DNA of 44,541 nucleotides. Origin: a virus. Below, one piece after another: positions 15,850 to 21,125 of this stretch (position 1 is its first letter; every line of letters begins with the position of its first letter). The notes under the pieces were generated by a model. The model was not told the DNA's origin, made no database searches, and saw only the letters and a program-made list of their open reading frames with translations. The translations under genes and the position numbers were made by a program. The stretch spans positions 1-44,541 of IMG/VR virus record IMGVR_UViG_3300049445_000392; one strand, written 5' to 3'.

Positions 15850-15884
15850 CCCCGCCGGGAGCGAACCCGGCGGGGTGTTTTTTT
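15850..15884 (+). terminator. Intrinsic terminator after the early operon
   Basis: Perfect 10-bp stem CCCCGCCGGG/CCCGGCGGGG with a 6-nt loop, then TG and seven T residues. It follows the excisionase-like gene by 34 bp. Confidence 0.9.
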
Positions 15885-15922
15885 GGCGGACACGTCCACA
15901 CGGTCACATGTACGGTTGCGCT

Positions 15923-16228
15923 ATGGGTCTTGCCTACTTCAATCGCCAAGGGGAGCCAATGACGGCGGATGAATGGACGGTGGAGTTTGAGCGTTGGCCC
16001 GATCGCCAGCTCGCACTCGACCGCATAGGGGACGCGGTGGTGAGCACGGTGTGGATGGGGATCGGCATTCACTACGATCCCGCCGGCCGGCCGTTGATTT
16101 TTGAGTCCCGCGTCACCGGGCTTGACACGGAAGCGCGTCACTACATCTGGCCCACCGAGTCCGAAGCCGCGGCCGGCCACGCGGCTTTGTGCGAGCTGAT
16201 CCGGGAGCTGAAACGTGAGTCCCCTTAG
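15923..16228 (+). CDS. Small phage protein, paralogue of the 21122-21493 product
   Basis: A 101-residue protein. FNRQGEPMTADEW, VVSTVWMGIG, RPLIFESRV and ESEAAAGHAALCELI align with FDRNGDPMTYDAW, QISTIWDGGLG, RPLIFETRI and EAEAVRAHADLLRVI of the other copy. This pattern (STVWxG...PLIFE...EAxAGH) is widespread in phages of actinobacteria and others and has no known function. I placed the start at ATG 15923, after the terminator; the upstream part of the open frame is non-coding. It is a single-gene unit between two terminators. Confidence 0.75.
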   Translation: MGLAYFNRQGEPMTADEWTVEFERWPDRQLALDRIGDAVVSTVWMGIGIHYDPAGRPLIFESRVTGLDTEARHYIWPTESEAAAGHAALCELIRELKRESP

Positions 16229-16264
16229 CTCACATTCCCCCGTTGACAGATCCCGAAAGTACAA

Positions 16265-16303
16265 AACCCCGGCCGGTTTTCACCGTGCCGGGGTTCTTTT
16301 TTT
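16265..16303 (+). terminator. Intrinsic terminator
   Basis: Stem AACCCCGGC/GCCGGGGTT followed by C and seven T residues. It follows the 101-residue gene by about 36 bp. Confidence 0.9.
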
Positions 16304-16384
16304 CCAGGTAGCAAGCGCTAAGCGTTTGCCATCCGCCGGCAACCGATGCTGTCATATGCGCGAATATGGAAATCAATCACACGC

Positions 16385-16420
16385 AAAAGCCCCGGAAACC
16401 TTTCGATTCCCGGGGCTTTT
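16385..16420. terminator. Bidirectional terminator between the early operon and integrase
   Basis: AAAAGCCCCGGAA/TTCCCGGGGCTTTT stem with A-rich and T-rich sides, so it can stop transcripts from both directions. It separates the plus-strand genes from the convergent integrase. Confidence 0.8.
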
Positions 16421-16463
16421 GACTGTTTGTAGGCGTAGCTCTGCTACGTCTAAAGTCGGCGGA
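16421..16463. other. Candidate attP segment next to the integrase 3' end
   Basis: Between the bidirectional terminator and the integrase stop is a short inverted repeat, CGTAGC (16434-16439) and GCTACG (16443-16448), around TCT. Core sites of tyrosine integrases often look like this and often lie beside int. Without attL/attR or a host sequence this is only a candidate; 16304-16384 could equally hold the site. Confidence 0.25.
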
Positions 16464-17825
16464 TTATTGAATGGTTGCAGCTAGTTGCTTCCGGCGCCCG
16501 CCGCGGCCCGGCAATAGACGGCGAACGCCGGTGGCAATGATGATCTGACCGGTGCGGAGCTCCGGGATAGCTAGGTTGAGTGGAGCAAGGTCCAGCCACC
16601 CCGCCGCGCGGAACAGCTCCGCTTCGCGCGTGTAGCGCTTGATCATTTCCGCGGACGTGTGGCCGGTGTGTTCGCGGACTTCCGCATCTGTCAAGCGGCG
16701 TGCGATCCCAAGCGTGACCCACAAAGCGCGCAAGTCATGAGCGCGTGCCCAGTCCTGCGAACCCGCTTCCGTTCCACGCTCAAACAGGATCGGCCGCGTC
16801 TTACGTAGGCCGGCCGCTTCCAAATACTTCCGGTAGTACATGGCCGCGTGGGCTTGCGGGAATGTCGGATGGAAGATCCGGTCAGTGGACTTGGCGTTCG
16901 GAAAGTACATGTCCCGGTATTGCTCCAAGCCTTCCACCGTGCCGGCGGATGCCACCCACTGTCCCCATTTCTTGGTCTTCCTCCACCACGCGCGGAGCAC
17001 GTTCGCCTTACCCATCTTGATCACCCCGGCCCACGTGAGATCCCACGCATCATCCATGCGGGCCCCTTCGCGGGCTAGGTAGGCAAAGAACACGCGATCG
17101 TGGACGGAGATCGCGGTGCACTCACATACGGCTTCGTCATCGGTGGGCCATAGCGTGGCGGGGACGCGGTGGCGGGTTTGCTTCGGACGTGCGCCGCGGG
17201 GGACGGGGTAGATCTTGATCAGCCGTAGTGGGTACACGGCCAGCGAAATCACACGCGCCGCCGTGTTCCACACGCCCACGCGTGCGCCTTGGGTAAGGTG
17301 TGCGCAGCGCTCCGCATTGAACACTTGGGTCAAGTGGTCCACGTCCACCACTTCCACCGGCACGTGGCCGATCTCCGGATAGATGTATTCCGAAAGCTGA
17401 CGTTTGAGATCGTCCAAGCATGCACGTTCTTTGATCCCTTGGATCTCCCCACGCATCCACATTTCGCCCACGTCCCGGACGGTCTTCCCCACACGTGTGG
17501 CGCGGTCCTTGGTGATGTTCTGTGCCACCAAGCCGTCCCGGATCATCCGCTCCCACGCGGGCCGGAGCATGGCGCCGTCCAAGCCCACGGTGACGCGTGC
17601 GGCCCGGTTGAGCTCGGCCGTGAGTTCATCACGCGTCACCGTGCCGGTGGCGAATAGCACGCGTGCGTGCTCCACGATCGCGCCTTGGAGCCAGTCCGTG
17701 TGAGGATCCCCGGGAAGCCGGTGGAGCGGCACCGAGATCCGGGACGCGCCGCCACCGAGTGAAATGCGCACGATCACCGTGCCGTCCTTCGCGTAATCAC
17801 GACTGCCGCTTGCTGGTTTGCCCAC
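16464..17825 (-). CDS. int: Tyrosine-recombinase integrase
   Basis: A 453-residue phage integrase. The catalytic domain shows REGARMDDAWDLTW (R256), HDLRALWVT (H363, R366), EHTGHTS (H389) and the nucleophile in MIKRYTRE (Y398). The N-terminal half has arm-binding and core-binding regions. It starts with a GTG at 17825 preceded by AGGAG (9 nt). It integrates the phage DNA at a host attachment site and makes this a temperate element. An operator-like motif at 17916-17925 and the shared GCGTGCATAG element lie upstream, so expression is probably under the repressor. Confidence 0.95.
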   Translation of the reverse strand: MGKPASGSRDYAKDGTVIVRISLGGGASRISVPLHRLPGDPHTDWLQGAIVEHARVLFATGTVTRDELTAELNRAARVTVGLDGAMLRPAWERMIRDGLVAQNITKDRATRVGKTVRDVGEMWMRGEIQGIKERACLDDLKRQLSEYIYPEIGHVPVEVVDVDHLTQVFNAERCAHLTQGARVGVWNTAARVISLAVYPLRLIKIYPVPRGARPKQTRHRVPATLWPTDDEAVCECTAISVHDRVFFAYLAREGARMDDAWDLTWAGVIKMGKANVLRAWWRKTKKWGQWVASAGTVEGLEQYRDMYFPNAKSTDRIFHPTFPQAHAAMYYRKYLEAAGLRKTRPILFERGTEAGSQDWARAHDLRALWVTLGIARRLTDAEVREHTGHTSAEMIKRYTREAELFRAAGWLDLAPLNLAIPELRTGQIIIATGVRRLLPGRGGRRKQLAATIQ

Positions 17826-17900
17826 GTGTTTTTACTCCTAAATCCGGCCCGGAAACTCGGACCGCGTAGACGTAGTGAACATGATCGAAGTGAGTTTGTC

Positions 17901-17925
17901 ACGCGTGCATAGATCGATCGTGTAG
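17901..17925. promoter_or_regulatory. Operator-like motifs upstream of the integrase
   Basis: ACGCGTGCATAGAT (17901-17914) followed by GATCGTGTAG (17916-17925), the half-site of the dispersed operator. The 303 bp from 17826 to 18129 hold no gene; besides this they contain promoter-hairpin copies 1 and 2. Confidence 0.45.
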
Positions 17926-17957
17926 GCGTGCCGTGTAGCGGTGCCGCGGACGGCGGC

Positions 17958-17996
17958 GGATTATCGCTTGACGAAAATCTGTTTCGCACGTATACT
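17958..17996 (+). promoter_or_regulatory. Promoter-hairpin repeat copy 1
   Basis: The -35 TTGACG (17968-17973) and -10 TATACT (17991-17996) are 17 bp apart. The -35 sits at the centre of arms GGATTATCG/CGAAAATCT (two mismatches). A conserved ACCCTGGGTACT starts about 7 nt after the -10. Transcription would run right into copy 2 and then antisense to the membrane-protein gene. Confidence 0.8.
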
Positions 17997-18040
17997 AAAC
18001 TAACCCTGGGTACTGGACCCAAGCGTGTGAGCGCGAACGC

Positions 18041-18092
18041 ATACGGCCCGCGGTGATTATCGCTTGACGAAAATCACCGCGGGCCGTATACT
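18041..18092 (+). promoter_or_regulatory. Promoter-hairpin repeat copy 2, 22-bp arms
   Basis: -35 TTGACG (18064-18069), -10 TATACT (18087-18092), spacer 17 bp. Arms 18041-18062 and 18068-18089 pair over 22 bp with one mismatch, so the hairpin covers almost the whole promoter including most of the -10. Followed by GATATT and ACCCTGGGTACT. No plus-strand gene follows closely. Confidence 0.8.
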
Positions 18093-18129
18093 GATATTAC
18101 CCTGGGTACTAAGCCCCGGCGGGGCCGCG

Positions 18130-18270
18130 CTAGCTCCCGGTGCGCAGCATGTCCCGCCACACGAGAAACCCGATTATCCACGCTATCCCGATCGCAGGCT
18201 GCCACACGGACGCCACTGCGCATACGGTGGAGCTGAGTGCGATAAACCCCCTGACCTGTGTGCTTGTCAT
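18130..18270 (-). CDS. 46-residue membrane protein
   Basis: A short gene whose product starts MTSTQVRGFIALSS and ends RDMLRTGS. Residues 9-40 are strongly hydrophobic (VCAVASVW, AIGIAWIIGFLVW), enough for one long or two short membrane helices. The ATG at 18268-18270 overlaps the stop of the ribbon-helix-helix gene (ATGA) and is preceded by GGAAGG, so translation is coupled. Function unknown; small membrane proteins in moron islands are often superinfection-exclusion or toxin components, which is inference here. Confidence 0.6.
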   Translation of the reverse strand: MTSTQVRGFIALSSTVCAVASVWQPAIGIAWIIGFLVWRDMLRTGS

Positions 18271-18521
18271 ACCTTCCCCCGGGCCAAGAGTGCCGCCACC
18301 GCTGGCCGTAGGAGCTCGGCCACGGTGGTGCTTTCCGCTTCCGCTATGGCGGCCAGCGCGTCCGCGTCCGCTTGGGACATGCGAACGCCCACGGTCCGCG
18401 TGGCCACGTCACCACCAAGGCGTGGGCGGCCGCGGCCGCGCTTCGGGGCTTCGGCCGGCGCGGGCTTCGCGGCCGTGGGCGGGGTGGACTTCGCGGCGGG
18501 GTTTCGTACTGCTTTCGTCAT
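18267..18521 (-). CDS. Ribbon-helix-helix protein with AT-hook
   Basis: An 84-residue protein. The C-terminal half (TRTVGVRMSQADADALAAIA then TTVAELLRPAVAALL) fits a CopG/Arc-type ribbon-helix-helix. Just before it is RGRGRPRLGG, an AT-hook core, and the N-terminus is Lys/Pro/Ala-rich. The ATG at 18521 lies only 6 nt after the -10 of promoter-hairpin copy 3, so its mRNA should be leaderless. Being encoded inside the promoter-hairpin array, it is a good candidate to bind the array's TTTTCG...CGAAAA palindromes. It is coupled to the membrane protein, like a small two-gene cassette. Confidence 0.7.
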   Translation of the reverse strand: MTKAVRNPAAKSTPPTAAKPAPAEAPKRGRGRPRLGGDVATRTVGVRMSQADADALAAIAEAESTTVAELLRPAVAALLARGKV

Positions 18522-18527
18522 ATGTTT

Positions 18528-18556
18528 ATGATGGCCCGGGGAGGTATTATCGTCAA
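18528..18556 (-). promoter_or_regulatory. Promoter-hairpin repeat copy 3
   Basis: Read on the minus strand: -35 TTGACG (18556-18551), 17-bp spacer, -10 CATCAT (18533-18528), then 6 nt to the ATG of the ribbon-helix-helix gene. The palindrome around the -35 is weaker than in other copies. Confidence 0.8.
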
Positions 18557-18563
18557 GCGAAAT

Positions 18564-18587
18564 GGGCCCGGTTTCTTTCCCGGGCCC
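18564..18587 (-). terminator. Stem-loop after the 104-residue gene
   Basis: Stem GGGCCCGG/CCGGGCCC with an 8-nt loop between the stop of the unknown gene and promoter copy 3. It lacks a long T-run on the minus strand, so it is a weak or structural terminator. Confidence 0.4.
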
Positions 18588-18597
18588 CGTGTGCGTT

Positions 18598-18912
18598 TCA
18601 CACCACCACGAAGTGAAACTCGCAGGAGTGGAACACCACTTCGGAAGCGGCCACCATTTTTGCGTCCATCGCACCCACCAAGTCCGCGCGGCACATGCGG
18701 AGCAAGCCGGCTTGGTGAGCGGCCACGAGCATGGCGGCGAAGGTTTCCGCGTCCGACCGGCGGAACCACTCGGACTTGATCGAACCGATGAAGGCCAGCT
18801 CCCCGTGGTACTTGGCGGTTTGCGGAAGGGCCGCCGCGGTGCGGACCGCTTGCGCAAACGCCGTGAGCTCGGCCACCGTCGCGTCACACACCGTGTTTGT
18901 TACGTTCTGCAT
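18598..18912 (-). CDS. Small conserved phage protein of unknown function
   Basis: A 104-residue protein from ATG 18912; the upstream part of the open frame is promoter. The C-terminal segment AGLLRMCRADLVGAMDAKMV, then AASEV, followed by FHFVVV, is a pattern I associate with short unnamed phage proteins. The start codon follows the -10 of promoter copy 4 by 6 nt, which predicts a leaderless mRNA. No membrane segment or known catalytic motif. An accessory (host-directed) role is inferred from its separate promoter and island location. Confidence 0.65.
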   Translation of the reverse strand: MQNVTNTVCDATVAELTAFAQAVRTAAALPQTAKYHGELAFIGSIKSEWFRRSDAETFAAMLVAAHQAGLLRMCRADLVGAMDAKMVAASEVVFHSCEFHFVVV

Positions 18913-18918
18913 ATGTTC

Positions 18919-18958
18919 ATAATGGCCCGGGGCCATATTTTCGTCAAGCGAAAATATG
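18919..18958 (-). promoter_or_regulatory. Promoter-hairpin repeat copy 4
   Basis: Minus strand: -35 TTGACG (18947-18942), 17-bp spacer, -10 CATTAT (18924-18919), 6 nt, then ATG. The arms CATATTTTCG/CGAAAATATG (18934-18943, 18949-18958) are a perfect 10-bp inverted repeat around the -35. Confidence 0.85.
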
Positions 18959-18971
18959 AACGATTAGATCG

Positions 18972-19011
18972 GGGAGTTTCGCTTGACGAAAATCCCGCCG
19001 GGGCCCATGCT
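18972..19011 (+). promoter_or_regulatory. Promoter-hairpin repeat copy 5
   Basis: -35 TTGACG (18983-18988), 17-bp spacer, -10 CATGCT (19006-19011), 6 nt, then ATG 19018. Arms GGGAGTTTCG/CGAAAATCCC (one mismatch). It diverges from copy 4, about 25 bp away. Confidence 0.8.
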
Positions 19012-19017
19012 TAGAAC

Positions 19018-19239
19018 ATGGACGAAACGAACACGGGCAAGGCGGCGACGGGGACCACGAAGCGGCCGTGGGTGTGCGAGATCGAAACGGCCGGCACGTG
19101 GGGGCCGTATGGTGGCCACTTCGGCACGCTGGCCGGGGTTCGCCGTTCGTGGGCGTTGCAGTCCACATGGTGGCCGGCCGGCACGGCCCCGGCGGCCCGT
19201 GCGCGGAACATCACCACCGGGGAGATCGTGGCGCTGTAA
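19018..19239 (+). CDS. Small accessory protein
   Basis: A 73-residue protein of unknown function (KRPWVCEIETAGTWGPYGGH, then RRSWALQSTWWPAGTAPAAR), rich in Trp and Gly with a likely small beta fold. The ATG is 6 nt from the -10 of promoter copy 5, so the mRNA should be leaderless. It is followed by a 26-bp perfect palindrome. It is a monocistronic cassette in the accessory island. Confidence 0.6.
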   Translation: MDETNTGKAATGTTKRPWVCEIETAGTWGPYGGHFGTLAGVRRSWALQSTWWPAGTAPAARARNITTGEIVAL

Positions 19240-19256
19240 GCGTGCGGGGAATGGCG

Positions 19257-19282
19257 GCGGATCCACACTAGTGTGGATCCGC
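19257..19282. repeat. 26-bp perfect palindrome
   Basis: GCGGATCCACACT and its exact reverse complement, no spacer. It lies 17 bp after the 73-residue gene. It could be an RNA stem at the 3' end (no T-run follows) or a dimeric protein site. Confidence 0.6.
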
Positions 19283-19344
19283 GCGTGGGGTGGATCGGGC
19301 CGGGCCGCGGTGCGTTTGGTGCGCGGTCCGCCCACACGCTTGGG

Positions 19345-19404
19345 TCCAGTACCCAGGCTAATATCAGTTTACAGCGGCGGACTATTTTTGTAAAGCGAAA
19401 ATAG
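19345..19404 (-). promoter_or_regulatory. Promoter-hairpin repeat copy 6 (diverged -35)
   Basis: Minus strand: -35 TTTACA (19394-19389), 17-bp spacer, -10 TAAACT (19371-19366), then GATATTA and GCCTGGGTACT. Arms CTATTTTTG/CGAAAATAG with one mismatch (19382-19404). It lies between the 3' ends of two genes and reads antisense into the 73-residue gene, so it may drive an antisense RNA or be a relic. Confidence 0.65.
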
Positions 19405-19405
19405 A

Positions 19406-19708
19406 TTACGGATCGATCGGCGTGGGAACCCGGGCCATGTCGAGATCCGCGGCCAAGCGGTCCGCGTCCGACACAAGCCCCGGCGGATTGTCCACCGCCA
19501 AGGCGGCCCGCACCGCCGCGTCCTTCGCCTCCAAGAGCTTCCGGAGCGCCACCGTCCGCTCCGGGTTCCGTGGCACGGTCCGAACGATGTGGGTGGCCAG
19601 CGCGTGGAATGGTGCACTCACCGTCCGCAAGTGCGGTGGTAGGTGTTCGTACGCAAAGAACTGTTCTATGTGGTCCGCGTTGCGCGTGGGCGCTGTGTGG
19701 TTTGGCAT
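19406..19708 (-). CDS. Acb2-like cyclic-nucleotide sponge (candidate anti-CBASS protein)
   Basis: A 100-residue protein. ADHIEQFFAYEHLPPHLRTV, HALATHIVRTVPRNPERTVA and LRKLLEAKDAAVRAAL match the pattern of Acb2/Tad1 hairpin-domain phage proteins: an HLP...S.pF..lA helix and a C-terminal LRKLLEAKDAAVRA helix. Acb2 binds cyclic di- and trinucleotides and so blocks CBASS (and some Thoeris-type) abortive-infection signalling. I placed the start at ATG 19708; the promoter (copy 7) has its predicted start about 48 nt upstream. The family call is by recognition, not a search. A C-terminal extension (VSDADRLAADLDMARVPTPI) is unlike typical short members. Confidence 0.75.
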   Translation of the reverse strand: MPNHTAPTRNADHIEQFFAYEHLPPHLRTVSAPFHALATHIVRTVPRNPERTVALRKLLEAKDAAVRAALAVDNPPGLVSDADRLAADLDMARVPTPIDP

Positions 19709-19744
19709 GCGTGCAAGGCTATCCCCGCCCACACGCTCCGGTCC

Positions 19745-19801
19745 AGTACCCAGGGTAATATCAGTTTACCACGGCGGAGTATTTTCGTCAAGCGAAAATA
19801 C
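19745..19801 (-). promoter_or_regulatory. Promoter-hairpin repeat copy 7 (drives the Acb2-like gene)
   Basis: Minus strand: -35 TTGACG (19791-19786), 17-bp spacer, -10 TAAACT (19768-19763), GATATT, then ACCCTGGGTACT from about 19756, the likely transcription start. Perfect arms GTATTTTCG/CGAAAATAC (19779-19801). Confidence 0.85.
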
Positions 19802-19836
19802 CCTAAGCCGGGGACGGTCCGGCGGGGCTTGGTACC

Positions 19837-19851
19837 TACACAGATCGTGTG
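19837..19851. promoter_or_regulatory. Operator-like motif before the lipoprotein gene
   Basis: TACACAGATCGTGTG, two differences from TACACGGATCGTGTA at 157-171. It ends 13 bp before the lipoprotein ATG, so a bound repressor would silence the gene. Confidence 0.45.
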
Positions 19852-19864
19852 TTGCGATCCGCGT

Positions 19865-20428
19865 ATGCAGTACCGATCGATCTCCGCCGCCGCCTTGCTG
19901 TTCACCGCCGCCACCGCGATCACCGCATGCCCGGAAGCCACTTCCGAAGCGGACCCCGGGCCGGTGGACATGGCGGCCGCGGGGAGCGCGGCCGGGGCCG
20001 GTGGTGACGTGGGCCGGAGCTCGGCCGCCGGAAGCCCGGCCGAGTCACCGGCGGGCCGTGGCGGGGCCGGTGGGAGCTCGGCCGGGGCCGGTGGGAATCA
20101 CGCGGGGAGCGCGACCGGAAGCCCCGCCGGTGGAGCTCCGGCGGGACGCGGTGGCGCCGGTGGCGTGGGCGGGAGCTCGGCCGGTGCGGGTTCCGGCGGG
20201 GCCGGTGGGGTGGGCGGGGCCGGGGCCAGTGGTTACAAGGTCCGGTGTGTTGCAGGGGACTACAACATGACGTGTGACGCGGCGAAGCTTGCTCACATAT
20301 CGATGGTGTGGGGTGGTGGAAACACATGCGGTTCGGAGTCCGAAGCCTTGCCGTGTGTGATTGGTGATGAATGTATCATGCTGATCTCGGACGGCCGAAC
20401 GCTCACCGGCGCTTGCGTTCGACCATGA
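19865..20428 (+). CDS. Exported lipoprotein with Gly/Ser-rich linker (lysogenic conversion candidate)
   Basis: A 187-residue protein with a lipoprotein signal peptide: basic start MQYR, hydrophobic stretch AAALLFTAATA, lipobox ITAC with C22. Residues 30-135 are low-complexity Gly/Ala/Ser/Pro; the last 50 residues hold several cysteines (RCVAGDYNMTC, GNTCGSE, LPCVIGDEC, GACVRP) and probably form a disulfide-bonded domain. This layout is typical of myxobacterial surface lipoproteins. In a phage it could alter the host surface, for example to block superinfection; that is inference. An operator-like motif covers its upstream region. ATG 19865 is the only start that keeps the signal peptide. Confidence 0.8.
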   Translation: MQYRSISAAALLFTAATAITACPEATSEADPGPVDMAAAGSAAGAGGDVGRSSAAGSPAESPAGRGGAGGSSAGAGGNHAGSATGSPAGGAPAGRGGAGGVGGSSAGAGSGGAGGVGGAGASGYKVRCVAGDYNMTCDAAKLAHISMVWGGGNTCGSESEALPCVIGDECIMLISDGRTLTGACVRP

Positions 20429-20432
20429 GATC

Positions 20433-20503
20433 CGCGTCCAGTACCCAGGGTAATATCAGTTTACCGCGGCCGCATATTTTCGTCAAGCGATAATATGCGG
20501 CCG
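20433..20503 (-). promoter_or_regulatory. Promoter-hairpin repeat copy 8, 16-bp arms
   Basis: Minus strand: -35 TTGACG (20486-20481), 17-bp spacer, -10 TAAACT (20463-20458), GATATT, ACCCTGGGTACT. Arms 20467-20482 and 20488-20503 pair over 16 bp with one mismatch. It lies immediately after the lipoprotein stop and reads antisense to that gene; it also forms the last codons of the next minus-strand gene. Confidence 0.8.
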
Positions 20504-20631
20504 TTGCATTCGCGGAGCTGACCACGTAACCGGATGATCTCCCGCGCCAGCACGACTAAGCACCGCGCCCAACGCATCGGAGTGCCTTCGCACCGTGCCG
20601 CCGCTTCGATAGCTTCATTGACGGTCGGCAT
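20461..20631 (-). CDS. Short hypothetical protein
   Basis: A 56-residue product from ATG 20631 (TVNEAIEAAARCEGTPMRWA, RCLVVLAREIIRLRGQL), mostly helical. A TTG at 20703 would extend it to 80 residues and overlap the upstream gene. The stop codon overlaps the -10 of promoter copy 8 and the last 14 residues are encoded by that hairpin, so either the hairpin invaded the gene end or the true C-terminus is incidental. Function unknown. Confidence 0.4.
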   Translation of the reverse strand: MPTVNEAIEAAARCEGTPMRWARCLVVLAREIIRLRGQLRECNGRILSLDENMRPR

Positions 20632-20669
20632 TGCCTCGAGAGCGCTTGGTGGACGCTTGAATCCACGTG

Positions 20670-21125
20670 TCACCGGCCATGCTCCCGGCACCACTTCCGC
20701 CAATCCGGGGCCGGGACGTCCAAGCGGTTATCCGTGCGGATCACGTCCCGTGTCCAAGCGAACATCTCCGGCCCGATCGCGATCGCGAGATCTTCCACCG
20801 TGCCGATCCGGGCCAGCTCACGCGGGGAAAAGCGGGACAGATCGTCCGCTAACATGAGTCCGTTGTCCGTGCGGCGAAGGTTCACGCCCACGCCGCCGTC
20901 CATGAACTGGACCACGCACCCCGTGGCTTTGGCCAGTGTGGTTCCGTCTGTGCCCGGCGGCCGCACCACCATGTGACCGATCTGGATCCCGGCCACGTCC
21001 ATGGTGATGTGTTTGGTGCGGACCGTCACCACGTCCGGGCAATACGGTGGATACCGGTCCAACCACCGGTACTGATCGCGGTCCACTTCGAACACTTCAC
21101 GCGGACGCGCTTGCGTTTGTGTCAT
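20670..21125 (-). CDS. Hypothetical phage protein
   Basis: A 151-residue protein I cannot name. It is a mixed alpha/beta sequence (TVRTKHITMDVAGIQIGHMV, VRPPGT; FSPRELARIGTVEDLAIAIG). It overlaps the upstream paralogue gene as ATGA, so the two are co-translated. No catalytic motif is evident. Confidence 0.6.
   Translation of the reverse strand: MTQTQARPREVFEVDRDQYRWLDRYPPYCPDVVTVRTKHITMDVAGIQIGHMVVRPPGTDGTTLAKATGCVVQFMDGGVGVNLRRTDNGLMLADDLSRFSPRELARIGTVEDLAIAIGPEMFAWTRDVIRTDNRLDVPAPDWRKWCREHGR

Noticed and set aside
15797-15922. Longer N-terminus for the protein at 15923
   Set aside because: This segment spans an intrinsic terminator, so it is unlikely to be translated.
18064-18531. Plus-strand gene with LTKI...ILILPWVL start
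   Set aside because: The same peptide-like string appears in most promoter-hairpin copies because it is a translation of the -35 to +12 repeat.
18964-19335. Minus-strand gene under promoter copy 6
   Set aside because: It is rich in Arg/Pro and is the complement of the 73-residue gene; codon pattern is poor.
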